Source: Pseudomonadota bacterium
GTDB lineage: Bacteria > Pseudomonadota > Alphaproteobacteria > Acetobacterales > Acetobacteraceae
NCBI GenBank assembly: GCA_021807975.1
Contig: JAKBCJ010000023.1
Location: 1-20,817 of the forward strand
Length of the DNA: 20,817 bases
Direction of reading: 5' to 3'
A program made the translations under genes and the position numbers. This document shows positions 7,678 to 14,907 of this stretch, in pieces (the first letter of the stretch is position 1; every line of letters begins with the position of its first letter). The notes beneath the pieces were generated by a model. The model saw only the letters and a list, made by a program, of their open reading frames with translations, was not told the DNA's origin and did not search any database.

Positions 7678-9662
7678 ATCGTCAGCGCCATCAGCAGCAC
7701 GACCAGCGCGCCGAACACGAATCCCAGATATTTCCGTATCGTCAGGAACTGCATCTTGTTGGTTCGATCGGCGACCCGGGCGACACCGCGCCCTAGCGGG
7801 AGGTAGAGCGTATCCCAGATCGGGTCGCGGATGCGGCGGACGATGCCGGCGGGCCGGTTATCGCCCGGTGGCGGCATGGTGACTGTATCGACGGCCTGGA
7901 ACACCACGGTGGCGAACACCCGCCGCAGGGGTTGGGCAAAACTGGCGCCCGAGTACTGGCTGGCCGTCGTCGGATCGGCAAAGCCGCAGTCCCAGGCCGG
8001 TCCGCGCCGGACGCCCCGGGACAGGCGATGCACAACGGCGACCGTCAGCAGGATCGATGCGGTAATGAAGCCGAACACCAACAGGCCGTTATAGGAACTC
8101 CGGCTTGCCGCCACCGGGGCAATCGTCATCCAGGCATCGGTCAGTTGTTCGGGCATCCTGGCCCCCGTCAGACCGCGCGCCACGGGGGCGATGGCGTCGA
8201 TCACGGCCCCCGGGAATACCCCCGCCAGCAGACACAGTGCCGCAAATCCCAACATCGCCGCGGCCGACCAGGAATCGGCTTCCCTGGCCTGCGCCGCCGC
8301 CTCGGTCCGGGGGCGTCCAAGGAACACAATCCCGAACGCCCGCACGAAACAGGCCGCCGCCAGCGCCGCCGCCAGCGCCAACGCGGCACCATCGACCGGG
8401 ATCATCAGCTTCAGGCCCCATTCCGACATCTCGGGATGCACCAGAATGGCCTGCAACGTCAGCCATTCAGACGCAAATCCGTTCAGCGGCGGCAATCCGG
8501 CGATCGCCACGCACCCGGCCAGAAAGGCGAACGAGGTTCGGGGCATGCGATGGATCAGCCCTCCCATCGTTTCCATGTCCCGTTCACCGGTCGCGTTCAG
8601 CACGGCACCCGCGCCAAAGAACAGGAGGCTTTTGAACACGGTATGGTTCAGGGCGTGGAACAATGCCGCGGTCAGCGCCAGCGCCGCCCCGGCCTGGAAG
8701 CCGGTCGCGCGGAATGCCAGCGCCAAACCCAGGCCGATGAAAACGATGCCGACGTTCTCCACCGTGGAGTAGGCCAGCAGGCGCTTGATGTCGCGTTCCA
8801 TCAGCGCGTGCAGCACGCCCAGCACGGCGGTGATGCCGCCCAATGCCAGCACCACGGTTCCGGCCCACCACTGGTTCGGACCCAGCAGATCGAAGACGAT
8901 GCGGATGAAGCCGTACACCGCGATTTTGGTCATCACGCCGCTCATCAACGCCGAGACATGGCTGGGGGCCGCGGGATGCGCGAGCGGCAGCCAGACGTGC
9001 AACGGCACCAGACCGGCCTTCGATCCGGCGCCGATCAGCGCGACAACCAGGATCACGGCGGCGGTCCCCATGCCGGGATGGGCGGCGCGCATCGAGTCGA
9101 ACGCGTACCCGCCCAGCGTCCCGGCCAGCATGCCGAACGCCAACAGCAACGCCAGCCCGCTGAACGTCGCCATGATCAGATAGACAAAGCCGGCTCGGGC
9201 GTTGCCGGGCTCCCCGTGGTGCGCCATGACCAGCGCCCAGGAGGTCAGGGACATCAGCTCCCACCCGAACAGAAAGGTGAAGGCGTCGTCGGCGACCAGC
9301 ACGATGGCCATCGCGGCCAGGAAGGCGGGGAAGAACGGCAAAACCCGTTCGGGGTGGTGCTCATGCCGGCCGTAACCAAGGGCGAACAGGCTGGCGCCGC
9401 CGCCGCCAAGACCGAGGATGATCAGAAAGAACCCGGACAGGGCATCGAGGCGCAGGTTGGTGCCGATCCACGGCAAACCCAGCGGCAGCCGCATGTGCTG
9501 GACCGGACTGGACAGCGCGCTGAAACCGGCCAGCAGCAGACCGGCGCACAGCACCAGGCTGCCGCCGTAAATCAGGACACGCCCGGCTGGCATCCTGGCT
9601 GTCAGCACCCCGGCGAGTGCCAGCACGAACAGCGACGGGATGATAAACACGACCTCGGTCAT
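7668..9662 (-). CDS. hyfB: Hydrogenase-4 subunit B-like antiporter-type membrane protein
   Basis: Large antiporter-like subunit (664 aa) related to NuoL/M/N and to HycC/HyfB. Visible ion-path residues are E135 in FGWELMSLTSW, K215 in GAGSKAGLVPLHVWLPLAHP, K246 in MSGVMTKIAVYG, H336 and H340 in LFHALNHTVFK, and K344. After the antiporter core there is a C-terminal domain of roughly 190 residues. It has WDCGFADPTTASQYSGASF then AQPLRRVF (about 570-597), a block characteristic of the HycC/HyfB branch, and it ends in a final hydrophobic helix. This rules out a NuoL with a lateral helix. The ATG overlaps the stop of the XRE gene by 4 nt (ATGA, 9659-9662), so the regulator and the complex are co-translated. 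Confidence 0.9.
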   Translation of the reverse strand: MTEVVFIIPSLFVLALAGVLTARMPAGRVLIYGGSLVLCAGLLLAGFSALSSPVQHMRLPLGLPWIGTNLRLDALSGFFLIILGLGGGGASLFALGYGRHEHHPERVLPFFPAFLAAMAIVLVADDAFTFLFGWELMSLTSWALVMAHHGEPGNARAGFVYLIMATFSGLALLLAFGMLAGTLGGYAFDSMRAAHPGMGTAAVILVVALIGAGSKAGLVPLHVWLPLAHPAAPSHVSALMSGVMTKIAVYGFIRIVFDLLGPNQWWAGTVVLALGGITAVLGVLHALMERDIKRLLAYSTVENVGIVFIGLGLALAFRATGFQAGAALALTAALFHALNHTVFKSLLFFGAGAVLNATGERDMETMGGLIHRMPRTSFAFLAGCVAIAGLPPLNGFASEWLTLQAILVHPEMSEWGLKLMIPVDGAALALAAALAAACFVRAFGIVFLGRPRTEAAAQAREADSWSAAAMLGFAALCLLAGVFPGAVIDAIAPVARGLTGARMPEQLTDAWMTIAPVAASRSSYNGLLVFGFITASILLTVAVVHRLSRGVRRGPAWDCGFADPTTASQYSGASFAQPLRRVFATVVFQAVDTVTMPPPGDNRPAGIVRRIRDPIWDTLYLPLGRGVARVADRTNKMQFLTIRKYLGFVFGALVVLLMALTIWQ

Positions 9663-9913
9663 GACGCGGGCACCTTCAGACGCACACCCCGGCCGCCGCC
9701 GATGCTGGGGGCGTTGTCGCCCAGCAGTTCGATGCCGGCGGCGGTCAGTGCAGCGGTGAGTTTCATCAGGGAATCGACGTTGCCGCGAATCACGCCGTCG
9801 CTGGCCTCCATCCGCTGGATGGTTGGCAGTGACAATCCGGAAAGCTCTGCCAAAGCCCGCTGGTCCAGTCCCAGCAGTGCTCGGGCGGCTCGCATCTGGC
9901 CGGCCGTAATCAT
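9659..9913 (-). CDS. Small XRE-family helix-turn-helix regulator, first gene of the hyf operon
   Basis: 84-aa single-domain DNA-binding protein. Residues 1-55 fit the Cro/CI-type helix-turn-helix: MRAARALLGLDQRALAELSG then LSLPTIQRMEA, with the recognition helix around 27-37. The glycine-rich tail GGGRGVRLKVPAS is common in short alphaproteobacterial XRE proteins. There is no ligand-binding domain. Its stop codon overlaps the hyfB start, which strongly suggests it regulates its own operon (inference). ATG 9913 is the only good start. No clear Shine-Dalgarno precedes it, and a promoter-like pair places the transcript start at or next to this ATG, so the mRNA may be leaderless. Confidence 0.85.
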   Translation of the reverse strand: MITAGQMRAARALLGLDQRALAELSGLSLPTIQRMEASDGVIRGNVDSLMKLTAALTAAGIELLGDNAPSIGGGRGVRLKVPAS

Positions 9914-9920
9914 GTTCCAG

Positions 9921-9968
9921 ATGTTAGATGTACGGTCTTCGATTGGAAAGTGATGTTTTATGTATCAC
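9921..9968 (-). promoter_or_regulatory. Candidate hyf operon promoter with adjacent inverted repeat
   Basis: On the minus strand TTTCCA (9944-9949) and TAACAT (9921-9926) are separated by exactly 17 nt; each matches 4 of 6 consensus bases. The expected transcript start is at or beside ATG 9913. Immediately upstream, GTGAT (9950-9954) and ATCAC (9964-9968) form an inverted repeat with a 9-nt AT-rich spacer, a size suited to a small dimeric regulator such as the XRE protein encoded next door. Both calls are by eye. Confidence 0.35.
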
Positions 9969-10165
9969 ACCTTGGCGTGCCGGCTACGCGGTCTGACAGG
10001 GACGAACCGGGCGGGGATGGTTATCAGCCTATCGATGGTAAAGCGGGTCAGCGTCGCCTGCCGGATACGCGAAAAATCGGCCGCGGCGCCAATTCCGCTA
10101 TTCCAGAACCCAACCCCGCGAAGGGCTTGGCACTGTCGGGCATCCGAACCTTTGGCAAGATAGAG
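9969..10165. other. Intergenic stretch without a recognisable gene
   Basis: Sits between the 5' end of the hyf operon and the 3' end of the receiver gene, both on the minus strand. A frame on the plus strand stays open across it (9950-10243), but its product is proline- and glutamine-rich and resembles no family I know. I see no RNA gene or convincing terminator. Confidence 0.4.
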
Positions 10166-10729
10166 TCAGCGCCCTTCGCCACGCACAAGGGGTACTTTCA
10201 CCCCCCTGCTCCGAACAATCGGCAGCAGCAAACCATTCCTTGACAGTGCCGAGTCATCCCCGGCCCGCCAGTCCGGCAATGGTCCGGCTTTCCATTTCCG
10301 GGCCCCGCCGTCCGCCACGCCTTGCCGCAGCGTCGCGGTCATCAGCAGCGGATCGTTTGCGGCGACATGCGGCGTCACCGCCCGGAACAGATCCATCATC
10401 GAATACGGCTTCGGCAGCAACACGGTTGCCCCCGCCCTTTCCGCCGCCGCGCGGGTGCGCGCCGACACTTCCTTGGAGGTCAGCATGATGGGTCGCCCCG
10501 CATAGCCTGATCGCCTGCGAATCCGGGCACAGGCCTCATAGGCTCTGGAGCCGGACACGCCGGCGTCCAGCACCACCAGGCTGGCAACGGTCTGCGAGGC
10601 GTAGTCCTCGGCTTCGGCGCTGTCGAGGGCGAGCAGGACGGCAAAGTCCCAACGGCTGAACTCCACCCTCAGCACGCCGCTGATCATCGGGTCGGGTTCG
10701 GAAATAATGATAGTGGCTGGTATTGACAT
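10166..10729 (-). CDS. Orphan response-regulator receiver protein with a C-terminal tail of unknown function
   Basis: 187 aa from ATG 10729; a TTG at 10750 would add 7 residues. Residues 5-122 look like a CheY-type receiver: acidic pocket E11 and D13 (SEPDP), phospho-acceptor D55 in LVVLDAGVSG, T84 in MLTS, and K107 in LLPKPYS. All key positions are present, so phosphorylation is plausible. The remaining 65 residues (WKAGPLPDWRAGDDSALSRN and onward to VRGEGR) contain no DNA-binding or enzymatic domain that I recognise. No sensor kinase is nearby, so partner and output are unknown. It may act as a single-domain phospho-relay or protein-interaction regulator. The upstream gene on the same strand (MBL-fold) is about 100 bp away with a hairpin between, so it is probably transcribed separately. 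Confidence 0.7.
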   Translation of the reverse strand: MSIPATIIISEPDPMISGVLRVEFSRWDFAVLLALDSAEAEDYASQTVASLVVLDAGVSGSRAYEACARIRRRSGYAGRPIMLTSKEVSARTRAAAERAGATVLLPKPYSMMDLFRAVTPHVAANDPLLMTATLRQGVADGGARKWKAGPLPDWRAGDDSALSRNGLLLPIVRSRGVKVPLVRGEGR

Positions 10730-10791
10730 GCGGACGCATGGTGCCCGCAAAAGATTGACGATCAGTTAACAGGAATCAGGAAACCGTCGCG

Positions 10792-10816
10792 CCGCCGAAA
10801 AAAAATCGCGCGGCGG
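10792..10816. repeat. Short inverted repeat with an A8/T8 loop
   Basis: CCGCCG (10792-10797) and CGGCGG (10811-10816) flank a 13-nt loop starting with eight A residues (T8 when read on the minus strand). It lies between the end of the MBL-fold gene and the receiver gene. The T-run is inside the loop, not after the stem, so it is not a standard terminator for the MBL gene; the role is unclear. Confidence 0.3.
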
Positions 10817-10833
10817 AACAGTGGCCGTTTCGC

Positions 10834-11817
10834 CTAAAGCAACGCGCTCCAGGCCACGGGGACCAGCCGGTATCCCGTCGAGGTTTTTTCCACATAGCCC
10901 GCCGACGGGAAGGGGAAATGATATCCGGCGATCAGCATCTTTTCGACCGCCGCCATGTCGTAGAACTCGTGCCGCGTCTGCTGCGCCAGTGCCGGGTCAT
11001 GGTCATAGGCGACATGCCAGTCAGGGTTGCGCAAGAAAAGCTGCGGAATGTTGGTCACATCGGACTGTACCATCATCTGGCTGTTGCCGGAGACGACGGC
11101 AAACGACGTGTGACCCGGCGTATGACCCGGCGTGGCGATCGCGGTGATGCCGGGTGCGACTTCCTTGCCCCATGCGTAACGAACAATGCGGTCTTCCAAA
11201 CCAGTCAATACTTTGCGGGTATTGGCGAAATAGTTTCTGGACATCGTATCCGATGCCTTGGCCATGTTCTCGTCGTTCATCCAGAACGCCCATTCTGGTT
11301 CCGGGGCGACGATTTGGGCGTTCGGGAAGGCGATCCCGCCTGCTGTCGTTCGCAAGCCGTTGATATGATCGGGATGCAGGTGGGAAATCACAACGATGTC
11401 AATCTGCTCTGGCTTCACCCCCGCCGCGGCCAGATTTGCGAACAGACGCCCGACAGCCCCATCCGGCGACGGCCCGTTCCCCGCGTCGATCAGAACCAGC
11501 TTGGACCCGGTGTTGATAAGCGTCGGGTTGAACGGCACGGTTATCTTGCCGTCCGGCATGAACGCATCCGCCGCCGCCCGCAGGGCTTGGTCCTTGGAGA
11601 CATTCGCCACGAACGTATCCGGCAGCGGGAAAGTCCGGGCACCGTCGTTCAGAATCGTGACCTCATGCGTACCGATCTTAATACGATAGAAGCCTGGTGC
11701 CTGGGTGCCGGAGATCGGCGCGGTGGCCCGGGAGGCGACCGGCAGCGCGGCCGCACCGATGGCGGCGGCGGTTCCAGTCAGCAGACGGCGGCGATTGAGT
11801 TGGCCGATGACAGTCAT
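10834..11817 (-). CDS. Tat-exported metallo-beta-lactamase-fold hydrolase
   Basis: 327-aa MBL-fold metallohydrolase with an N-terminal twin-arginine signal (NRRRLLTG, then a hydrophobic Ala-rich stretch to about residue 32), so it is folded in the cytoplasm and sent to the periplasm. Metal ligands are visible: SHLHPDH (H146, H148, D150, H151), TPGH (H232), D253 in VQSDVTN and H300 in AGYHFPF. All ligands for a two-metal site are present. The active-site surroundings resemble lactonase/quorum-quenching-like and glyoxalase-like MBL proteins more than true beta-lactamases, but the substrate cannot be assigned. ATG 11817 is preceded by a strong AAGGGGGAG with 6-nt spacing. Neighbours (argF upstream, receiver downstream) give no functional hint. 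Confidence 0.88.
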   Translation of the reverse strand: MTVIGQLNRRRLLTGTAAAIGAAALPVASRATAPISGTQAPGFYRIKIGTHEVTILNDGARTFPLPDTFVANVSKDQALRAAADAFMPDGKITVPFNPTLINTGSKLVLIDAGNGPSPDGAVGRLFANLAAAGVKPEQIDIVVISHLHPDHINGLRTTAGGIAFPNAQIVAPEPEWAFWMNDENMAKASDTMSRNYFANTRKVLTGLEDRIVRYAWGKEVAPGITAIATPGHTPGHTSFAVVSGNSQMMVQSDVTNIPQLFLRNPDWHVAYDHDPALAQQTRHEFYDMAAVEKMLIAGYHFPFPSAGYVEKTSTGYRLVPVAWSALL

Positions 11818-11951
11818 ACCATACTCCCCCTTGAGCAGCGCTTATATCGCGGCGCGGACGTTATCGCCGGGGAACCGATCTAACAACAAAAGGGTTCAGG
11901 TGACGGATGCCACCCGAATCGCCGCGGTTCGCACTCGGACGCCCGGCCGTT

Positions 11952-12908
11952 CTAACGAGCGGCGCCCATGACCCAGGCGAGGATACCCTTTTGGGCGTGC
12001 AGGCGATTCTCCGCCTCATCGAACACCACCGACTGGGGGCCGTCGATGACGTCCGCATCCATTTCCTCACCGCGATGGGCAGGCAGGCAATGCATGAAGA
12101 TCGCATCCCTTGCCGCCTGCTCCATCAGCGCCCGGGTCACCTTGTACGGCGCCAGCAGACTATGGCGGCTAGACGCCGGGTCGTCCGACATCGACACCCA
12201 GGTATCGGTCACCACGCAGCGCGCCCCGGCCACCGCGGCGGCCGGGTCGTCCGTCAGGTCGATCCGCCCGCCCTCGGCGCGCGCCCGGGCCACCACGTCT
12301 TCTGGCGGCCGCAATCCCGCGGGGGTTGCCAGACGCAGCGTAAAATCGAACCGCACCGCCGCCTCGATCCAACTGCGTGCGACGTTGTTGCCGTCGCCGC
12401 ACCACGCAATGACCTGTCCGGCGATCGGGCCGCGATGCTCCTCGAACGTCATGATATCGGCCATGAGCTGACAGGGATGCGACGCCTCGGTCAGGCCGTT
12501 GATCACCGGGACGGTGGCATTGTCCGCCAGTTCATGCAGCTTGGCGGCGGAATCGGTGCGCAGCATGATCGCATCGACATAGCGCGACAGCACCTTGGCG
12601 GTATCGGCGATGGTTTCCCCGCGCCCAAGCTGGGTGTCCTTGCCGGACAGCATGATGACATCGCCGCCCAGCTGGCGCATCCCGACCTCGAACGACACCC
12701 GGGTGCGGGTGGATGGCTTTTCGAAGATGAGCGCCAGCGTTTTGCCGGCCAGCGGTCGCGACGTGACGCCCCCGGCCCGCTTGAAGCCGGAGGCGACATC
12801 CAGCATCTGCCGCAACGTCGCGGTATCGAAATCGCACAGGTCCAGGAAGTGACGCGGCCCCGTCCCTTGGCCGCGCTTATCCGCCGTCGGCCGGACGGCG
12901 GCGCTCAC
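11952..12908 (-). CDS. argF: Ornithine carbamoyltransferase
   Basis: Catalyses carbamoyl phosphate + L-ornithine to L-citrulline in arginine synthesis; cytoplasmic trimer. 318 aa from GTG 12908. Diagnostic motifs: carbamoyl-phosphate loop STRTR (66-70), HPCQ (144-147), the ornithine-loop stretch DTWVSMSDD, and HCLP (273-276). HPCQ and the ornithine loop separate it from aspartate carbamoyltransferase. The frame stays open far upstream into argD (to 13415), but that part carries no OTC homology. The GTG overlaps the argD stop codon by 4 nt (GTGA, 12905-12908) and gives the usual family length, so I choose it. Translational coupling to argD is implied. Confidence 0.95.
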   Translation of the reverse strand: MSAAVRPTADKRGQGTGPRHFLDLCDFDTATLRQMLDVASGFKRAGGVTSRPLAGKTLALIFEKPSTRTRVSFEVGMRQLGGDVIMLSGKDTQLGRGETIADTAKVLSRYVDAIMLRTDSAAKLHELADNATVPVINGLTEASHPCQLMADIMTFEEHRGPIAGQVIAWCGDGNNVARSWIEAAVRFDFTLRLATPAGLRPPEDVVARARAEGGRIDLTDDPAAAVAGARCVVTDTWVSMSDDPASSRHSLLAPYKVTRALMEQAARDAIFMHCLPAHRGEEMDADVIDGPQSVVFDEAENRLHAQKGILAWVMGAAR

Positions 12909-14104
12909 TGCGCCGCTGCCTTGTTCGCCACCGCCGCCGCCACTTTGGCCGCCGCGGCGCGCAGCATGCCGGCCGCCTGATCGATCTCGGAATCCGTGAC
13001 CACCAGCGGGGGGGCCAAACGCAGCACGTTTTCCCCGGCGGTAATCGCCATCAGGCCCTCGGCCACGCACGCGGCCTGGATCTGGGCGACCGGGACGGCC
13101 GCCTTCATGCCCAACAGCAAACCAAGACCGCGGGCATCGACGAAGACCGTCGGGAATTCGCGGGCGATTGTCTCCAGCTCCGTCTTCAGCTTGTTGCCTT
13201 TGCGCTGGACGCCTTCCAGAAATCCAGGTGCAAGGATCACATCCAGCACGGCATTGCCCGCGGCGCAGGCCAGCGGATTGCCGCCATACGTGGTTCCGTG
13301 GGTGCCGGGAACCAGCGCCTTGGCGAACTGTTCCTTGGCCAAAACGGCACCAAGCGGAAAGCCGCCGCCGATGCCCTTGGCGGAGGACATCACATCCGGC
13401 GTAATCCCCGCCCATTCATGCGCGAACAGCTTGCCGGTACGGCCCATGCCGGTCTGCACTTCATCCATGCCCAGGATGATGCCGTACTCATCGCACACCG
13501 CGCGCAGGTCACGCAGGAACTGCATGTCGGCCGGACGTACACCGCCCTCGCCCTGCACAGGCTCCACGATAATGCCGCAGGTGGCCGGCCCGATCGCCGC
13601 GCGCACCGCATTCATATTGTTGAACGGGACGTGGTCGAAGCCTTCCACCACAGGGCCGAAGCCCTCCATGTAGTGCGGGTTCCCGGTCGCGGCCAGGGTT
13701 GCCAGGGTGCGGCCGTGGAATGCGCCTTCAAAGCAGATGAACCTGAACCGCTCCGGCTTGCCGGCATCCGACATCGCCCGGCGCATCATCTTGATCATGC
13801 CCTCGTTCGCCTCGGCACCCGAGTTGCAGAAGAAAACGCTGTCGGCAAAGGTGTTTTCCACCAACCGAGCGGCGAGGCGTTCGGCCTGCGGGATGCGGTA
13901 GAGGTTAGAGGTGTGCATTACCTTCGCGGCCTGTTCGGCGATCGCCTTCACCAGGTGCGGATGCCCGTGCCCAAGCGAGGCCGTGGCGATGCCCGACCCG
14001 AAGTCGAGGAATCGTCGCCCGTCCACCGTCCACAGCCAAGCGCCTTCGCCCCGCTCGAAAGCAAGGTCGGCACGAGCGTAGTTCGGCAGCAGAGCGGAAA
14101 TCAT
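12905..14104 (-). CDS. argD: Acetylornithine aminotransferase (class III PLP aminotransferase)
   Basis: PLP enzyme that transfers an amino group from glutamate to N-acetylglutamate semialdehyde, giving N2-acetylornithine; it may also serve as succinyldiaminopimelate aminotransferase. 399 aa. Motifs: LDFGSGIATASLGHGHP (33-49), phosphate-binding NSGAEAN (94-100), the PLP-ring acid in GMDEVQTGMGRTG (D214, E215, Q217), and the Schiff-base lysine K243 in SSAKGIGGG. Class III aminotransferases overlap in substrate, but coupling to argF makes arginine synthesis the clear role. ATG 14104 opens MISALLPNYARADLAFERGEG, typical for ArgD. The upstream region shared with recX contains an inverted repeat that could be an operator. 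Confidence 0.94.
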   Translation of the reverse strand: MISALLPNYARADLAFERGEGAWLWTVDGRRFLDFGSGIATASLGHGHPHLVKAIAEQAAKVMHTSNLYRIPQAERLAARLVENTFADSVFFCNSGAEANEGMIKMMRRAMSDAGKPERFRFICFEGAFHGRTLATLAATGNPHYMEGFGPVVEGFDHVPFNNMNAVRAAIGPATCGIIVEPVQGEGGVRPADMQFLRDLRAVCDEYGIILGMDEVQTGMGRTGKLFAHEWAGITPDVMSSAKGIGGGFPLGAVLAKEQFAKALVPGTHGTTYGGNPLACAAGNAVLDVILAPGFLEGVQRKGNKLKTELETIAREFPTVFVDARGLGLLLGMKAAVPVAQIQAACVAEGLMAITAGENVLRLAPPLVVTDSEIDQAAGMLRAAAAKVAAAVANKAAAQ

Positions 14105-14179
14105 CCCGGTTAGCCCTTGTTATTTTCGTCTTCCAAAGGATCACCTGCCCGCGACCCTTTCGGGGCAGGTCCAACGGAA

Positions 14180-14211
14180 ACAGCGATCATTGGCGATCGT
14201 TCAATCGCTGT
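14180..14211. promoter_or_regulatory. Inverted-repeat element between argD and recX (candidate operator)
   Basis: ACAGCGAT (14180-14187) and ATCGCTGT (14204-14211) form a perfect 8-bp inverted repeat with a 16-nt spacer. The spacer holds a further GCGATC copy (14193-14198) exactly 10 bp, one helical turn, from the first (14183-14188). It sits about 75 bp upstream of argD (-) and 100 bp upstream of recX (+), where a shared operator would be. The cognate regulator is unknown; by eye it does not look like an ArgR box or an alphaproteobacterial LexA box (GTTC repeats). Confidence 0.4.
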
Positions 14212-14314
14212 CAAACAACAGATTTGCCGGAACGCGGACCGCTGGCCGGCTGCCGTCGCGGGGGGGCAGGGTAAAACACCTTGCATACCGCGCCCGACAC
14301 AGCATCGTTACGCG

Positions 14315-14887
14315 ATGCCGCGCGACTCCGTCCCTCCCGTCCCCGAAGCCGCCAATCTGTATCAGGCAGCATTGAACCACCTTGCCCGCTATGCCTCGAC
14401 CGAGGCCGGGCTGCGCAAGGTACTCATGCGCCGGATAGACCGCTGGGCTCGGCTGCAATCCGACGCCGAAGCCGCGGAATCATCCGTCCGCGCCGCCAGA
14501 TTGGCGGTGGACGAGGTGGTGAAACGACTGGCCGAAACCGGCGCTGTCAGCGACACTGTCTTCGCCGAAAGCCGGGCGCGCGGCCTGGTGCGCGCGGGAC
14601 AGTCCCGTCGTTCGGTGCAAATGCGCCTGGTGTCGAAGGGCGTTGCACCCGAACTTGCCCGCGATGCGGCCGAAACCGACCCGGACACCGAATTATCCGC
14701 GGCACTGGTCATGACCCGTAAGCGCCGCATCGGGCCGTATCGCTCGGCCGGGGAGGCCGATGCAGCGATCCGGATGAAGGAACTGGCGCTGATGGCCCGC
14801 GCCGGGTTCCCCCGCGACATCGCCGAACGCGCGCTGGACACCGATCCGGACGAAGCCGAAAGCCGGATTATCGCGCTGCGCCGCTAA
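14315..14887 (+). CDS. recX: RecX family regulatory protein
   Basis: 190-aa modulator of RecA filament extension and recombinase activity; cytoplasmic. The composition is Ala/Arg-rich and all-helical, with the three-helix RecX repeats discernible: LNHLARYASTEAGLRKVLMRR, then VDEVVKRLAETGAVSDTVFA followed by ESRARGLVRAGQSRR, then a final repeat around IRMKELALMARAGFPRDIAE. The family signature of a short helix followed by an R/K-rich turn recurs in each. The frame is open back to 14117, but ATG 14315 gives the normal RecX size and begins just ahead of the conserved part. recA is not in the window, which is usual in alphaproteobacteria. It converges on the MFS gene with a 20-bp gap. Confidence 0.85.
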   Translation: MPRDSVPPVPEAANLYQAALNHLARYASTEAGLRKVLMRRIDRWARLQSDAEAAESSVRAARLAVDEVVKRLAETGAVSDTVFAESRARGLVRAGQSRRSVQMRLVSKGVAPELARDAAETDPDTELSAALVMTRKRRIGPYRSAGEADAAIRMKELALMARAGFPRDIAERALDTDPDEAESRIIALRR

Positions 14888-14907
14888 CAGCGATCCCAGC
14901 CGGCCGC

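Noticed and set aside
3116..9913. The cluster as a respiratory complex I (nuo) operon
   Set aside because: HyfB, HyfC and HyfE motifs and the gene order match hydrogenase-4, and NuoE/F/G/I/J are absent.
3116..9913. The cluster as an active formate hydrogenlyase or NiFe hydrogenase
   Set aside because: Three of four NiFe-ligand cysteines are missing and no fdhF, hyfI, hyfH or hyp gene is present in the window.
7932..9953. 673-codon open frame on the plus strand opposite hyfB
   Set aside because: Same antisense composition (Gln, Gly, His, Arg repeats) and no recognisable domain; hyfB motifs on the other strand are unambiguous.
9950..10243. 97-codon plus-strand frame in the gap before the hyf operon
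   Set aside because: No family resemblance, Pro/Gln-rich, and overlaps the end of the receiver gene; treated as non-coding.
12909..13415. N-terminal extension of argF running into argD
   Set aside because: The added residues match no OTC sequence and fully overlap argD; GTG 12908 gives normal length and a 4-nt coupled overlap.
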